From: Amblyornis subalaris
Lineage: Eukaryota > Chordata > Aves > Passeriformes > Ptilonorhynchidae
DNA length: 64,000 nucleotides
NCBI GenBank assembly: GCA_018881555.1
Contig: JACAXG010000024.1
Coordinates: forward strand, 8,675,662-8,739,661
Direction: 5' to 3'
The position numbers were made by a program, and so were the translations under genes. The first letter of the stretch is position 1, and the number at the start of each line of letters is the position of its first letter. Positions 40,076-52,129 of the stretch are shown piece by piece. Below the pieces are notes generated by a model, which saw only the letters and a list, made by a program, of their open reading frames with translations, had not been told where the DNA came from and made no database searches.

Positions 40076-41820
40076 TGCAATTGACACTCACCTAATGAAC
40101 CATTTTTCTACAGTTATACAATATGTCCAACCTTAAATACATTGTACCGTGCCTGCCATTATAATGCTTGTGGTCACTGTTACAGGACTGGAGCAGATAA
40201 GGAAACCTTAAACCTCGACTCCCCATTACCAGTTTTCCTCTACTGGAAAACCAGTGATACACTGTCATTCCACTGACCACAAAATATGTGAGCATGATCT
40301 CTTCCCCCTACCCTGCCATACCTTTTCTTCTGGAAGGAGTCAAAAATATATTTATGGGAAAAAATTAAGCATGTCAGAGTGAAATAAAAAGTGTTTCCCT
40401 ACTGCATATAAATACCTGCATGTATCAGCCATTCTCAGTTCTGACAGCACTAACCTAAAGGGACTATTTCTACCCATTACTAGCAAAGGGGTTTTGGAAA
40501 TACCTTTTTGTTGTCTGAAACAGTGCAGCTACTTTCTTATCACATCCACTTGTTCATCTGGCACAGCACAAGCACATGGGGTAAAAAAACCCCATGCCTA
40601 ATATATAACCAATCGACAGAAAGCCTTGTAAGCTTGCTCTATCATTAGGACAAAATTATCTGAACATGGATAAGTGGCTGCAATACAACACACTATACCA
40701 TTTTTTTGATTCAGCATAACTGGTTATTGACTAAACAAAAATTACTGTAATGTAATCATAATAAACACTAACAGTGAGTCATCTATGGAAATTGCTCTCT
40801 AAATTAATATACTGTAATACACATTAATGTGGCAGAATTATGTTGGGCTGAACTCATGTTTAACTAGCTTCCATCTCAAGGGATTACATACTTTCAATTG
40901 CAGACAAGTATATTCTTAAGAATGTTTTTTTAATTAAATTCCTCTGACAAGTTACTGGACAAAAGGTTGGTGTATTGTGATAAAAGAGTTCTTTTAATTG
41001 CAGAATTATTCACTGGGGATTCCTCTGGCTGGAATAAATTAGGGCTTTTAAAATAAATTCATATTCTTCTTATATTTATGCAATACCGGTCAAGGTTTCC
41101 ACTTTTTGCCAAAATACCCAGGCTTACCATCACCCCTTCCACCTCAGAGTTGCACCAAAACAAAACAGTACTGTAAAGCACTGGACCTCCAAAAGCCATT
41201 TTATATTATTATCATGTAGCCCATGTTTAACTATAAATCTCAATTCCAAATCAAGTTAAATGACGATAACAACACCTATCGTCCCACTGTTTCTCCATTT
41301 GCACTGGACTGTTTCTTATCCAGTGTACTGAACACTAAGCTAGCTGTTGGTTTGCCCAAATCAATTATTTCTCCATTAATTCACAAGTGTTAAGATTAAA
41401 TATTTGCAACCTGGCTAATTGTTAAGTTATGATAACTTATTGTGCAGGAAATGTAGTGCTGTAAAGCATGGAAGTGTTTTACAGGAGTTCGATGCACAGT
41501 GTCCCTGGAGCTGCCAAAGCAGTCAGTGTGTGTTTCAGATATCTCAGTGATTGCTCTGCTAGTGTCAAGGGGCTCAGGAGAGCCCAAACCAGTTCACGTG
41601 TTCAATATCAGCCATATAATCAAGCAGCAACAATAGCCACTTCAACTTTACCCTTGAACCCAAATCCTTCAATATGCAGTCCACCTCAATTTTTCCCTCT
41701 ATTCACATCAGCACATCCCATCCTCAGAATCTTAATTTTTCAAATCACATCCCCCACTAGATTTCTATAGATGCCTTGGAATTACAGCTGAAGAAAAATT
41801 CAAAAACAATTTTACATTTC
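40076..41820. other. Non-coding stretch between two CR1 ends
   Basis: AT-rich sequence without a recognisable gene or repeat. The longest ORF, at 41468-41770 on the plus strand, has no family signature and no splice context. Confidence 0.7.
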
Positions 41821-42360
41821 ACAGAATCCCAGAATCCCAGAATGGTTTGGGTTGGAAGAGACATTAAAGGCCATCTCGTCCCACCCCGTGCCATGGGCAT
41901 GGACACCTTCCACTAGACCAGATTGCTCAGAGCCACATCCAACCTGCCCTTGAACACTTCTAGGAGTGGGGCAGCCACAGCTTCTCTGGACAACTTTTGC
42001 CAGGGCTTCACCACCCTCATAGGGAAGAATTTCTTCCCAATATCCCATCTAACTCTACTCTCTGCCAGTTTGAAGCCATTCTCCCTTGTCCTGCCACTCC
42101 AGACCCTTGTAAATAGTCTCTCTCCATCTTTCTGGTTGGCTCCTTCAGGTACTCGAAAGCCACAATTAGGTCATCCCAGAGCCTTCTCTTCTCCAGGATG
42201 AACAATCCCAATTCCCTCATCCTTTCTTCAGGAGACAGGTGCTCTGTCCGTTGGATCAACTTGGTGCTTCCTCTGGACTCCCTCCAACAGCTTCATGTCC
42301 TTCCTGTGCTGGGACCCCAGAACTGGAGGCAGCTCTGCAGGTGGGGTTTCACAAGCAAGT
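41821..42360 (-). mobile_element. CR1 LINE 3' end, inverted, longer copy
   Basis: It begins on the plus strand with three terminal units (cagaatcccagaatcccagaatgg). The CR1 3' region then runs inverted through the block for the C-terminal ORF2 residues (ggtactcgaaagccacaattaggtc region) into the part around ccagaactggaggcagctctgc. It is decayed, with no continuous ORF2 frame. The right boundary is approximate. Confidence 0.9.
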
Positions 42361-43413
42361 GGCTTCCACAGCTTGGGACAATTTCCAAAAGTGGAAGCTC
42401 GCATGACATTACAGAGTTTCATTAGTAACATTGACCAAAAGAAAGAGTAAGTTTGAGAAAAAGAAGCCCATGAAACTCCTGATTCTTCTCATTACTTCAA
42501 TTATTCTATATATTTAGTATGTATTAAACATACGAAATAATATGTATATAGAAAACAAAATAATTTTTGTGCTTTTNGTCTGCCTCACATGACAGACTAA
42601 AATACTGAGAAAACAGTAAAGATAGATGTGTAGAGTCTGAGCAAAAACTTAAGTTCTGCCAATTTCTTGTATGGCAGGTAATACACTCCATAATAATTCA
42701 ATGCCGTCTTAAAATTAAGAACGGACTTATTAGCTTTATATTCTGAATCTTCTCTAGTTCTTCTTAGCTATGTGATAAAAGAAACTATGAAGTAGTTCAG
42801 GATGGAGCATTCAATACACTGGATTCTCAGCATGCACATTATCATGCATTTATAGAACTTACAGTGGTCTAACAAATAACATGTAATAGGTTTTCTTTAA
42901 CATTCATACAGAGGTGGTTCTACAGCTTTTTAGCTGGTAGGCATCCCTAGAAAAATGTTAGTATACACTTATGTGAGAGTGCAACATCAGGAAAAACAAG
43001 CAAAAAAAAAATGTATTTCCTTGTAAATAACCTTATAACATTTTCCTGTGCATCCCTCTTCGCACTTAGTCCATGCATACTCATCAGTGTGAGCCTGGGA
43101 TGAACAGCAAAATCCCCACTGAGNGATTGCAAATGCCTGAGAACTCTGTAAGGAGTTTAAGGTTTAGTTTAACTTTTGAGGAGTTGTTTTGAAGTGTCTA
43201 TCTGCAGAAACCTTGTATATGATGTAAATTGTTACATGTTATCTTCAGTGGGCCGCACTGTCACTATGTCAGGGAATGTCACCCTATGTCACAGAACAAC
43301 AAAGTCCTTCTTGAAGCTCTGATACTCAGCTTTATCACCACGATCCCAAAGCATCACGCCAAGTACTCCCTGATGGCTGTGTGACTCATATGGGAGAGGA
43401 AGCCCAAGGTCTT
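42361..43413. other. Non-coding stretch left of LTR 1
   Basis: Mostly unremarkable AT-rich sequence. Its right part carries a short exon-like open segment on the minus strand (43289-43369), listed separately. Confidence 0.6.
43289..43369 (-). other. Exon-like segment B (speculative terminal exon)
   Basis: After a fair acceptor (gcttcctctccc ... catcag) there are 26 open codons and a TGA, reading GVLGVMLWDRGDKAEYQSFK then KDFVVL. It is in phase 0 with the candidate exon at 45714-45826, which would give a 62-residue protein. I do not recognise the sequence. No AATAAA was seen in the few hundred bases downstream. It could equally be chance or an old unrecognised repeat. Confidence 0.2.
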
Positions 43414-44492
43414 TGTGGTGGTTTGACACCGGCCAAAGGCAGGCACTCACAAAAAAGCCCACTCACTCACTGTCCTCTGCTCTGCAACTGGACAGAGGAG
43501 AGAAAATTTAACAAAGGGTTAATGAGTTGAGATAAGGACCGGGAGAAAATACTTTAAGGGCAAAACAGGCTCTACTGAATGATATGAAGTGAATTTATTA
43601 CTAACAAGATCAGAGTAAAAGAATGAGAAGTAAAATAAGCCCTTAAAGACACCCTTTTCTCCCCCCAACCTCTCCCTCCTTCCCACCAACGGCGCAGGGA
43701 GATGGGGTGGGGGTTTTGGTCAGTTCATCACCCAAGATCTTCTTTCCGCTGCTCAGGGAGAGGAGTCGTTTCCCTGTGGCACCGTGGGGTCCCTCCCATG
43801 GGAGACAGCTCTCCGTGAACTCCTCCAGCATGGCTCCACTCTCACGAGCAGCAGCACTCCCAAAACTGCTGCAGCGTGAGTCCATCCCACAGGCAGACAG
43901 TCCTCCCAAAACTCCTGCAGCGTGGGTCACTCTGCCATGGGATGCAGTCCTTCAAGGACAGCTGCTCCAGCCTGGAAGCAAGGCCTCTCTCTCCACTGGG
44001 ATTTCCTCTGGATCACAGCATCCTGGTATCCACCCGCTCTGGCATGGGCACCTCCCCCACAGGCTGTGAGTGGATCTCTGCATCCCCCATGGACCCCCAT
44101 GGGCTGCAGGGGGACAACTGCCTCACCATGGTCCTCACCACAGGCTGCAGGGACATCTCGGCTCTGGCGCCTGGAGCACCTCCTTCCCCTCCTTTTGCAC
44201 TGACCTTGCTGCCTCCATTGTTGTTTCTCTCACGTGTTCTCACTCCTATTTCTCTCTAGCTGGAAAATTACAGCTGTGCCACAAACTTTGTTATGATTTC
44301 TTCTTAACTATGTTATCACAGAGGTGTTACCTCCATCTCCAATTGGCCCAGCCTTGGCCAGCAGCACATCCATCATCAGAGCCGTCAGGGATTAGCTCTG
44401 CTGGACATGGTGGAAGCTTCTAGCAGCTTCTCACAGAAGCCAGCTCTGTGGCCTCCCTGCTACCAAAAACCAGGCCCTGCAAAACCAACACA
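43414..44492 (-). mobile_element. Solo LTR 1 of an endogenous retrovirus-like element
   Basis: This 1079-bp element has termini TGTG...CACA and is flanked by the 5-bp target duplication gtctt (43409-43413 and 44493-44497). On the minus strand it carries AATAAA (plus-strand TTTATT at 43594-43599), which suggests minus orientation. It is nearly identical along its length to 50651-51733. I associate this LTR type (tggtttgacac...ccaaggctgggccaattgg on one strand or the other) with passerine ERV families. No retroviral genes adjoin it. ORFs inside are not credible proteins. Confidence 0.92.
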
Positions 44493-45713
44493 GTCTTCTA
44501 CAGGGTTAATTTCAAAGTTATAAAAAACTAGTGAAATACAAGCACTGCACAGTACACAAGGTCACCTACAGCCTTTGCCAAGAATTTACAGTTAAAACAA
44601 ACATTCCTAGAATATATTAATGTAAAAAAAGTATAAAAGAGATCTTCAGAATGAACAAATTATAGAAAAAGCCCTTAAGGAGTCATTGCTGAAAGGCAAT
44701 GAAGTTACACTACTGGCGATTTTCTCTACTATGGACAGGACTGGTATCACAGCCTAGTTGGTATCATCTGAACTTCCAAGTCTGAGATTCTATTTTTAGT
44801 TCTTCACAACTTTATTTGTGGATTGAAATTTTCCAACTTCAAAAGCAGCATACAAGGAAGACAGGAGTTCAGGAAAGGTTACAAGAAGGCTAAGTGAAAG
44901 AAATGGGATTTGAACAAGGTAAGAGACAAGAGATTAGATATGAGAGAAGGTGAATGAGTCCCAGCTGTGGATAATAAGCAGAAAATCTGTGTCCACTAAT
45001 GTAGCTTGAAATGAAACCTAAGATTGTTCTGTCTCACCATTTTTTTTCTATCAGCACATCAACTGCTACATTCTCTCACACTGCTTGGCCTCAGAAATAG
45101 CAAGCTACAATCACTATCTGTTATTCCATCACGTTGAGGAGCAAGAGTCTGCACAGCTAATTCTAAGATTCAGCTTTGGGATTCAGCCAGTGATGACCTG
45201 CACCTGTCAATGTGCTATCCTACAATAGAATTACAATGTTTGGTGTTTTTATTAGAAGTTTATTTATTAATCTAAAGACACAGAGTTTGTTACAGGAATA
45301 TCAATGCTCTTCCCAAGCCTAGCACGCACATCTTCAGGACTGCCAGAGATGAGTTTGACTCAGCAATGGAAATTTTAGATCCTTGTACATGTGTGCAGAG
45401 ATGTATTTTTAGTTACAGGCTCAGAACAGTATTTTTTTTTCCATGCAGTGCCTACTTCAGCTTCTGCTCAGGTGAGCATGATCTGAAGGAGAACCATTCA
45501 CCCCTACTGAGAAAGTTGTCTTTCCCTCTAGTCAAGTAACACAGTGGATATAGACATAGTTGACAATGCTTGAACACAAAGAACAGGAGAAGAAATGGTC
45601 TCAGACCTAATATGGACGATCTGGAATCCATTTTGACTTCAGCAAACAATTTCCAATTAGATGCTTTGCAAGTCATTAAGGAAAATTTTTCTCTTAAATG
45701 ATTTGAACACTAC

Positions 45714-45826
45714 CTGTAAGTTTGCCATTTGCCAAGAGACAAATCCAAGTAGTATGAACAGAGCAACTCCCCTCAGGAGAGCTGATCCTGGCTTGCTCCC
45801 CTGGAGTGACAGAGCTGCCATGATCC
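45714..45826 (-). other. Exon-like segment A with start codon and hydrophobic leader (speculative)
   Basis: The acceptor is gttttcaccattcag. Then GGATC and an ATG at 45821 open 36 codons, ending in CAG before gtagtg. The product has a short polar/basic start (MAALSLQGSKPGSALLRG) and then a strongly hydrophobic run (VALFILLGFVSW), like a signal peptide or signal anchor. The end (QMANLQ) would suit a cleavage region. It is in phase with segment B. A remote resemblance to the human UPK3A leader end (SAVNLQ) was noted but is too short to support a name. Confidence 0.25.
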
Positions 45827-48356
45827 CTGAATGGTGAAAACAGAAATATAACCCTTAATTTTGGAATAGTTTGAAAACATGAAGAAATAGCTTAAAGGAG
45901 TACCTATATATTTGCTTTTCCCAGAAACCATATACAGAGAGAGGGGCTTTGTTCTTCAAAAACTCTAAAATATGGAGACTAGCCTGACATAAACGACTGA
46001 CTTGAGAATAAAAGAAAGTCAAGTGTAGCCACTAGTCTACAGGAAAAAAAACAAATAACAGCTGGAATTCAGAACTGAGTGCTTGGCATTGGACATATTG
46101 GTTCTCAGAGGCACCTGCAGCCCCAGCAAATGGCAGCACTCACAGGACTCAAAATTTCTTACAAATGTATGGTTTGACCTATCACATCCTGTATTTGCAT
46201 GATTAGAGGACTGTTATTTCTTACACGTTTGTCAGCTTACGCTACTGATTCCTTATCTGCAGTCAGTCTGCATATGTTGTGAAAATTATTGTCGCCATAG
46301 ATCAAAGATTATGCGTCCAAAAGGCAGAGTGTGCTGGAGGATGAGAAAAACTTTCAAGGAATATGGATTGCATCAATATCAAATAAAGTGAATTCAGTAA
46401 TAAAGAAGGAAGGTTTCGGGAAGTATGAACACACTAAGTCTTCCAGCAGAAGCAAAGAAAAAATAATAATTTCTTCTTTAGTTTTTCTTCCCTAGAATGT
46501 TCTTGTTTCTTAAACCACTTATTATAAGTCAATGATTAGATTACATTCTCTTTTTGAAATGCCTTGCATTTTATAACAAAAGAGCTTATTTTAGTTCAGG
46601 TCAGGGAGAATTTGATGGTTCAACTAAGCTGCTCTTTACTACACTGGTATTACTAACTGCCAGGCTCATCTGATGCAAAGAAAGCTTTTTTGGTAATTGT
46701 CTCCTTGAAAAGGCACCAACCAAGTTGTCAGTTTTTAAGCTGTCAGGTCTGAACAGTGTATACATACAACTGAATTTGTGCCTTGTTGTAGTAATATCAA
46801 GCAGTGTTGCTAAAATAAAGATCTTCTGGCATTACTTTTACAACTACTCCACACCATCATTCCTTTTTGTTCTTAGAAATTGCTGATACAAGCTTCCCAT
46901 CATCAGTGCTTTTACCCACATATTCTAAAGGTTTGGTTTGTTGTTTGTTTGGGGTTTTTTTGGTGGGGGTGTCAATTAAAACCAGTAAGATTTTAATTTT
47001 CCAAAGGTCCAAATTTTTTCTGTATTTATTTTGTCATTAAAATTTTTATACTGTCCACATAGCCTGTTTTTTCATGAAAAATTACGTGGCTTTTTTTTGT
47101 TTTGTTAGTGTTATATAAATCCTACCCAGACCTCTTCATTCCTGGATACGAAATAGCTGCTGCTTTTCTGCAGCTCAGCCGAGTCCTTAAGAGGGGGTGT
47201 ACAGGGAAGTTGCCAGATACAAATGTAATTTCCTTTTTTCTTCAAAAGCAAAGGGGGGGGTGAGCCTGTGTGACTCCAGCCTTGCATAACACTCAGGCAG
47301 GTCACACATAGTTCCCAGTCTGTATCATTTGCCTGGCAGTGGGTTATGCTGGTGTGGAGGCTGACAGGAATTCTGAAACCCCAGCTGTGGACATGGTGAG
47401 CAGCAAGAGCTAATCCAACTAACGTTGGGGAGTCACCCTCAAGTGACCTTGGCTGCTCAACCCATTCCTGAGCTCAGCCCACCTGGATTCCCTAATTTCC
47501 ACCTCTGAGAGCTGCAATCTACCTCCCTAGCCACAGCAAGATCTTGTACCATGGTTTATATTGCCTGCAAGATGACAGTCCTTAACCCTGCAGTTATAAT
47601 GTTAAATCTCATAAAAAAAAACAACCCAAAACAATCAAAACCCAACCACCAACCACAAACATTTGCAATTTTAATTAAAAATCAATTTTAAATAAAATGA
47701 GAGTTATAGTTTCAATAACCCAATGCCTCTTAAACAATGACTGTTCTGGTGTATCTGAATTTCAAAACTAAACCAATTCAGTCAGCACAGCACAAACACA
47801 GCTATACTATGCGCAAACCCTTTGCACCAAGGATGAGTCTGACCCTGAACAATTTATCTGAAAAAAAATCTTAAATTTAAAACCTATAAAAACCAATACC
47901 CATGTAAGCATGTGGAATACTTATTGAGCTTAATCACACAATGACTTTATGGCTCTGCATATTCTTTTTTAAAAAATGGTTTAGAGTTCATAGGGGAGTA
48001 CAAAAAATACTGTTTAGAAATTTCCCCTGGCAGTACTACTATTAAACATTTATTCAGTCCAGGAGAACTTTAAAAATATAGTTTACATCTCCCCATGCTT
48101 ATTTACTTTTTGAATTCCTGCTCTAACAATGAAGAAACTCACACAGGGAACTCAGTTTCATCTCACTTATTAAAGTTCCACCTAGCATTACTGCATATTT
48201 TTGTCTGAAGACATTGGAATAAATGATCTGTGTCAAAGCAACATTAAAAAATAATTTATTTGTTTACAGAAACATCACTGACTGACTGAGATCTACTCAG
48301 AGAACTCAGCAAACTCCTTGATTTGAGGCTAAAATGGCATGCTCCTTTAGGCAGCA

Positions 48357-48402
48357 TACTGAAGGTCTGTAACACCTCTTACTGAAGGTCTGTAACACCT
48401 CA
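48357..48402. repeat. 23-bp tandem duplication
   Basis: Two adjacent copies of tactgaaggtctgtaacacc plus three bases, with one terminal difference. Non-coding and recent. Confidence 0.9.
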
Positions 48403-48456
48403 GTGGCAAAAATCATACTTAGATGCCAGAATACCTCTCAAAATCAGGGATCATAC

Positions 48457-48590
48457 CTCCTTGGGAGAGGCTTTGGTGTCTGAAACAAGGCTCCTCCCTT
48501 CAATGACCCTGACTCCTGCTCCATGAGGAGCTTTCCTCCTGTGTCCAGCCACCCAGGCTGGATTTACACAAGTCCTGATGAGAAGAAATG
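48457..48590 (-). other. Exon-like segment ending in a good donor (speculative)
   Basis: On the minus strand a possible acceptor (cttctcatcag) is followed by open sequence in one frame (TCVNPAWVAGHRRKAPHGAG and on), ending AAGGAG|gtatga. Spliced to segment A it would be 5' UTR, because the joined frame does not pass through A's ATG. There is no recognisable protein. It may be chance. Confidence 0.12.
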
Positions 48591-49979
48591 AGCCATCATT
48601 GAGCTCAGAGACTGAATAAGAGGCCAACAGCTCATCGGTGTTAAAAAGAAAAAGAATGCCAAATCCCCAGCAAGGACACCAGTACAACATACTGCAGCAA
48701 GGACACGAATCCTGGCTGTGCCCTTGGCTACACTTCAGGGAAAGGAAAAGGCATCTAACCGGGAATGGGCTGCTTCCCTGCTGTGCAAGTGTAGGAAGAG
48801 AATCTTGGCCTCTTTTGTCTGCCCTGAACGGTTTCAGCCTGTTGGTGGACTTCTACCAGGGTGTCTTGGGAAGGGCTGCTGAATGGGAGGAATTGCAGGA
48901 ATGCTAATAGCAGCAAACAAGAGGAACCGGTTTTAGTGTGTACTTACATCCTACCACAGATCCCACAGGAGTTAAATCAGCCTTAGCTAAACTTTGTGTC
49001 ACCTTCTGCCGGGAAAACTTGTGACAAAATAACAGGGTCATTGCCCAAAAATCTGGAAAGGTTCCATACAAAACATAAATTCAGCTCCTTAGGCATGCAC
49101 ACAACAAAATGGATTTTAACTACATGCCAAATATATGATGCAACACATATAGCCAGAATGCTGAAGAGTGAACTAACTACATATAATGGAGGCAAAGAAG
49201 AATCATTTTCAAGGTACTGGGAACAAAGAGGAGGAAAGAGAACCTCGAAAGCACAGCACAGCAATACATTGCTAGAGGTGTTCTTCAAGAGCTATTTTAT
49301 GGCTTATGGTGTTGAATCACAAGATGCACAACTTGTACCATATCCAGGCAACCATGTGATGCTTACTGTAATTGTCACCCCATTTTCTGTTTCTTGTGAG
49401 GTGTAATAATACAAGCTCAAATTCTTCAAGAGGAGTCATATGCAGAAACTTTTCGTCCCATGGAGCTCTCCCACAAAGTCAGTGAGGATATCCATGAGAG
49501 CGCAAAATCACCCACCCACCATCAAACCTGACAAACTATTTCACATGCTTGCAATGTACAGAATCCTGTTCAGCTGAGTCATATCCTTGAGGAAATAACC
49601 ACAACTCCGTTCTCAAGCAGAGCTGTAAGCATCGGTGTAAAGTAACAGCCTCATATAAAACCTACTACAGTATCAACCCATCTTGTTACAACCTTTGAAC
49701 CATACTATTGTGGGAAACAGTAATAATGGGGGTGTCCTGCAGCAGGAACCCACGGAAAGCCTAGCCGCGCCCCTGCCGGGGGAGCTCGGTGCAGCTGCTG
49801 CCCGATGGGGCAAAATGCGGGGGAGATCCCAGACCACCCAACTGGTCGGTTCCCCTTTAGAGAGGGCACCTTACATCCAAAAAAATGGTGGGTTAGGGTA
49901 AAAGGGCAGCCCAGCATGTTGCCAGAAGGAGAAACATAAAGTGCTTAGTTTGATGCATCTTTATATAGATCCATGTATG

Positions 49980-50480
49980 CATACACATCTCCGAAGCGCT
50001 CTCTGGAGGAGCCCCCGGGGTCCCGCGCCCCCGCGCCCCTCCCCACCCCGTTCTACCGGGAAGCCCGTCGGCTTTTGCCTTTTACCTTTTACCAGAGGTG
50101 CGGCTTGCGGAGCGACAGCCGCCGGCTGCCGGAGCAGAGCCCGGCTCGGCCTTTCGATTTCTCTTCCTGGGGCGGCGGCGGGAGGCAGCGGGGCCCGACC
50201 GCGCCGCGGGTTTGGGGCGGGCACGGGGCCCGCCTGCCGGGCGGCTCCAGTCGGGAAACCCGAGAGGACGGTATGGGTATTAATCTCCTCTTACTGCCTC
50301 TCGGTTGATCGGGGGGGAAATAAACCACTTGCCAAGTTTTGCAGCACCGCCACCTGACTGCACTGGCGAGATGAGCACACAGATAGAGANCCCCGAGGGA
50401 CCCGCTCCGGGTCACTCATCACAGGAGGGCAGTCGGTGCTGGAGGGCTCGGTGGCATTGCCCCGTCAGCCCGGGGAGTGA
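49980..50480 (-). promoter_or_regulatory. CpG island, candidate distal promoter of ARHGAP8
   Basis: A sharply GC- and CpG-rich block in otherwise AT-rich surroundings. It has GC boxes (for example GGGGCGGGC at 50214-50222 and a GGGGCGGCGGCGGG run near 50169-50182). On the minus strand it holds two overlapping donor sites, CTCTG|gtaaaa (exon end 50093) and AAAG|gtaaaa (exon end 50086). An untranslated first exon from here could splice to the acceptor at 36198. A donor-like GACG|gtatgg on the plus strand near 50270 means a divergent transcript cannot be excluded. ORFs inside are low-complexity CpG-island frames and are not annotated. Confidence 0.6.
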
Positions 50481-50650
50481 GCAGGCACTGCCCGCCCACT
50501 GTGAGTTTCCAGCCTGTGCAAAAAAAAGTGACGTTTACCCTTTCCATGTACCTACCGTTCTGTATCGGTGTGTGACACCAGTAACTCCTCCAGCTCTACT
50601 CACGTCCCCACACAGTTAGGACAGGTCCAAAGTACCGTCATCATCCTGAC

Positions 50651-51733
50651 GTGGTTTGACACTGGCCAAACGCCAGGCACTCACGAAAAAGCCCGCTCAC
50701 TCACTGTCCTCTGCTCTGCAACTGGACAGAGGAGAGAAAATTTAACAAAGGGTTAATGAGTTGAGATAAGGACCGGGAGAAAATACTTCAAGGGCAAAAC
50801 AGGCTCAACTTAATGATACAAAGTGAATTTATTACTAACAAGATCAGAGTAAAAGAATGAGAAGTAAAATAAGCCCTTAAAGACACCCTTTTCTCCCCCC
50901 AACCTCTCCCTCCTTCCCACCAACGGCGCAGGGAGATGGGGTGGGGGTTTTGGTCGGTTCATCACCGACATCATCATGTTTCTGTCCACTGCTCAGGGAG
51001 AGGAGTCGTTTCCCTGTGGCACCGTGGGGTCCCTCCCACGGGAGACAGCTCTCAGTGAACTCCTCCAGCGTGGGTCCACTCCCACGAGCAGCAGCACTCC
51101 CAAAACTGCTGCAGCGTGAGTCCATCCCACAGGCAGACAGTCCTCCCAAAACTGCTGTGGCATGGGTCACTCTGCCACGGGGTGCAGTCCTCCAAGGACA
51201 GCTGCTCCAGCCTGGAAGCAAGGCCTCTCTCTCCACTGGGACTCCTGCTGGACCACAGCATCCTGGTATCCACCCGCTCTGGCATGGGCACCTCCCCCAC
51301 AGGCTGTGAGTGGATCTCTGCATCCCCCATGGACCCCCATGGGCTGCAGGGGGACAACTGCCTCACCATGGTCCTCACCACAGGCTGCAGGGACATCTCN
51401 GCTCTGGCGCCTGGAGCACCTCCTCCCCCTCCTTCTGCACTCACCTTGCTGCCTCCATTGTTGTTTCTCTCACATGTTCTCACTCCTACTCTTCTCTAGC
51501 TGGAAATTTACAACTACGTTCCCCAACTTTGTTATGATTTCTTCTTAAATATGTTATCACAGAGGTGTTACCTCCATCTCCAATTGGCCCAGCCTTGGCC
51601 AGCAGCACATCCATCATCAGAGCCATCAGGGATTGGTTCTGCTGGACATGGTGGAAGCTTCTAGCAGCTTCTCACAGAAGCCAGCTCTGTGGCCTCCCCG
51701 CTACCAAAAACCAGGCCCTGCAAAACCAACACA
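50651..51733 (-). mobile_element. Solo LTR 2, same family as LTR 1
   Basis: About 1083 bp, collinear with and very similar to 43414-44492, in the same orientation. Minus-strand AATAAA is at plus-strand 50828-50833. The right end is CACA followed by gactc. The left end lacks the first few bases of the LTR 1 terminus (starts GTGGTTTGAC), and only gac of the presumed gactc duplication remains at 50648-50650. So the left edge looks damaged by a small deletion. There is no purine tract or primer-binding site next to it, so it is a separate solo LTR. Confidence 0.9.
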
Positions 51734-52129
51734 GACTCCAAGCTCATCTTCTGTCCCACAGTTTCACCAGTATGATGCCATTTTCTTTATACTTCCTCAA
51801 ACTCACACTCAGAAACTGTCATTGCCAGTAAAAGAATGCAAAGTAAGCTGAGATGAATCAATGGTAGGGGAAAAAAATCCAAAACACCACAATTAGAGGC
51901 ACAAGGCCACTACACCACCGAGTCACAAATTGTCAGATGCTTCCACTGCTCCAGGAAAATCCTGCCAGGCTCACCTCTCTTGGCTTCTGCTGGTTACAGC
52001 TGTCAGAAAGGGGGGCTGTGGCCATGGGGTACAACCACCCAGACAGCTCCTGTCTGACTGAACTGGCACTGTGGACTCAATCCTGCTTCTGAGTGATTAG
52101 TTTGTGCAATACTTTTTCTTTCTTCTGTC
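51734..52129. other. Non-coding stretch between LTR 2 and ancient LINE
   Basis: About 400 bases with no gene or repeat recognised. Confidence 0.6.

Larger units (their letters stand above)
44498..49979. other. Non-coding stretch between LTR 1 and the CpG island
   Basis: No retroviral gag, pol or env similarity is visible, so this is not the inside of a provirus formed by the two LTRs. It holds two exon-like minus-strand segments (45714-45826 and one ending at 48457) and a 23-bp tandem duplication at 48357-48402. A plus-strand ORF at 48996-49406 (136 codons) has no recognisable family and no promoter or splice support. Confidence 0.6.

Noticed and set aside
43643..44423. Several ORFs of about 90-127 codons (and their twins at 50877-51548)
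   Set aside because: They overlap in many frames on both strands, lie wholly inside two copies of a solo LTR and look like composition-driven frames.
45714..45826. UPK3A first exon
   Set aside because: Only a few residues at the end of the leader look alike and no later UPK3A exon was found; too weak to name.
48996..49406. 136-codon plus-strand ORF
   Set aside because: No family resemblance, no nearby promoter or splice evidence, and low-complexity context; treated as chance.
49941..50415. Overlapping ORFs rich in Arg, Pro, Gly and Ala on both strands
   Set aside because: CpG-rich sequence lacks stop codons; no recognisable domain or splice-supported frame.
43414..51733. A full-length provirus with 5' and 3' LTRs
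   Set aside because: The LTRs have separate target-site flanks, and the sequence between them lacks viral genes, primer-binding site and purine tract and contains a CpG island.
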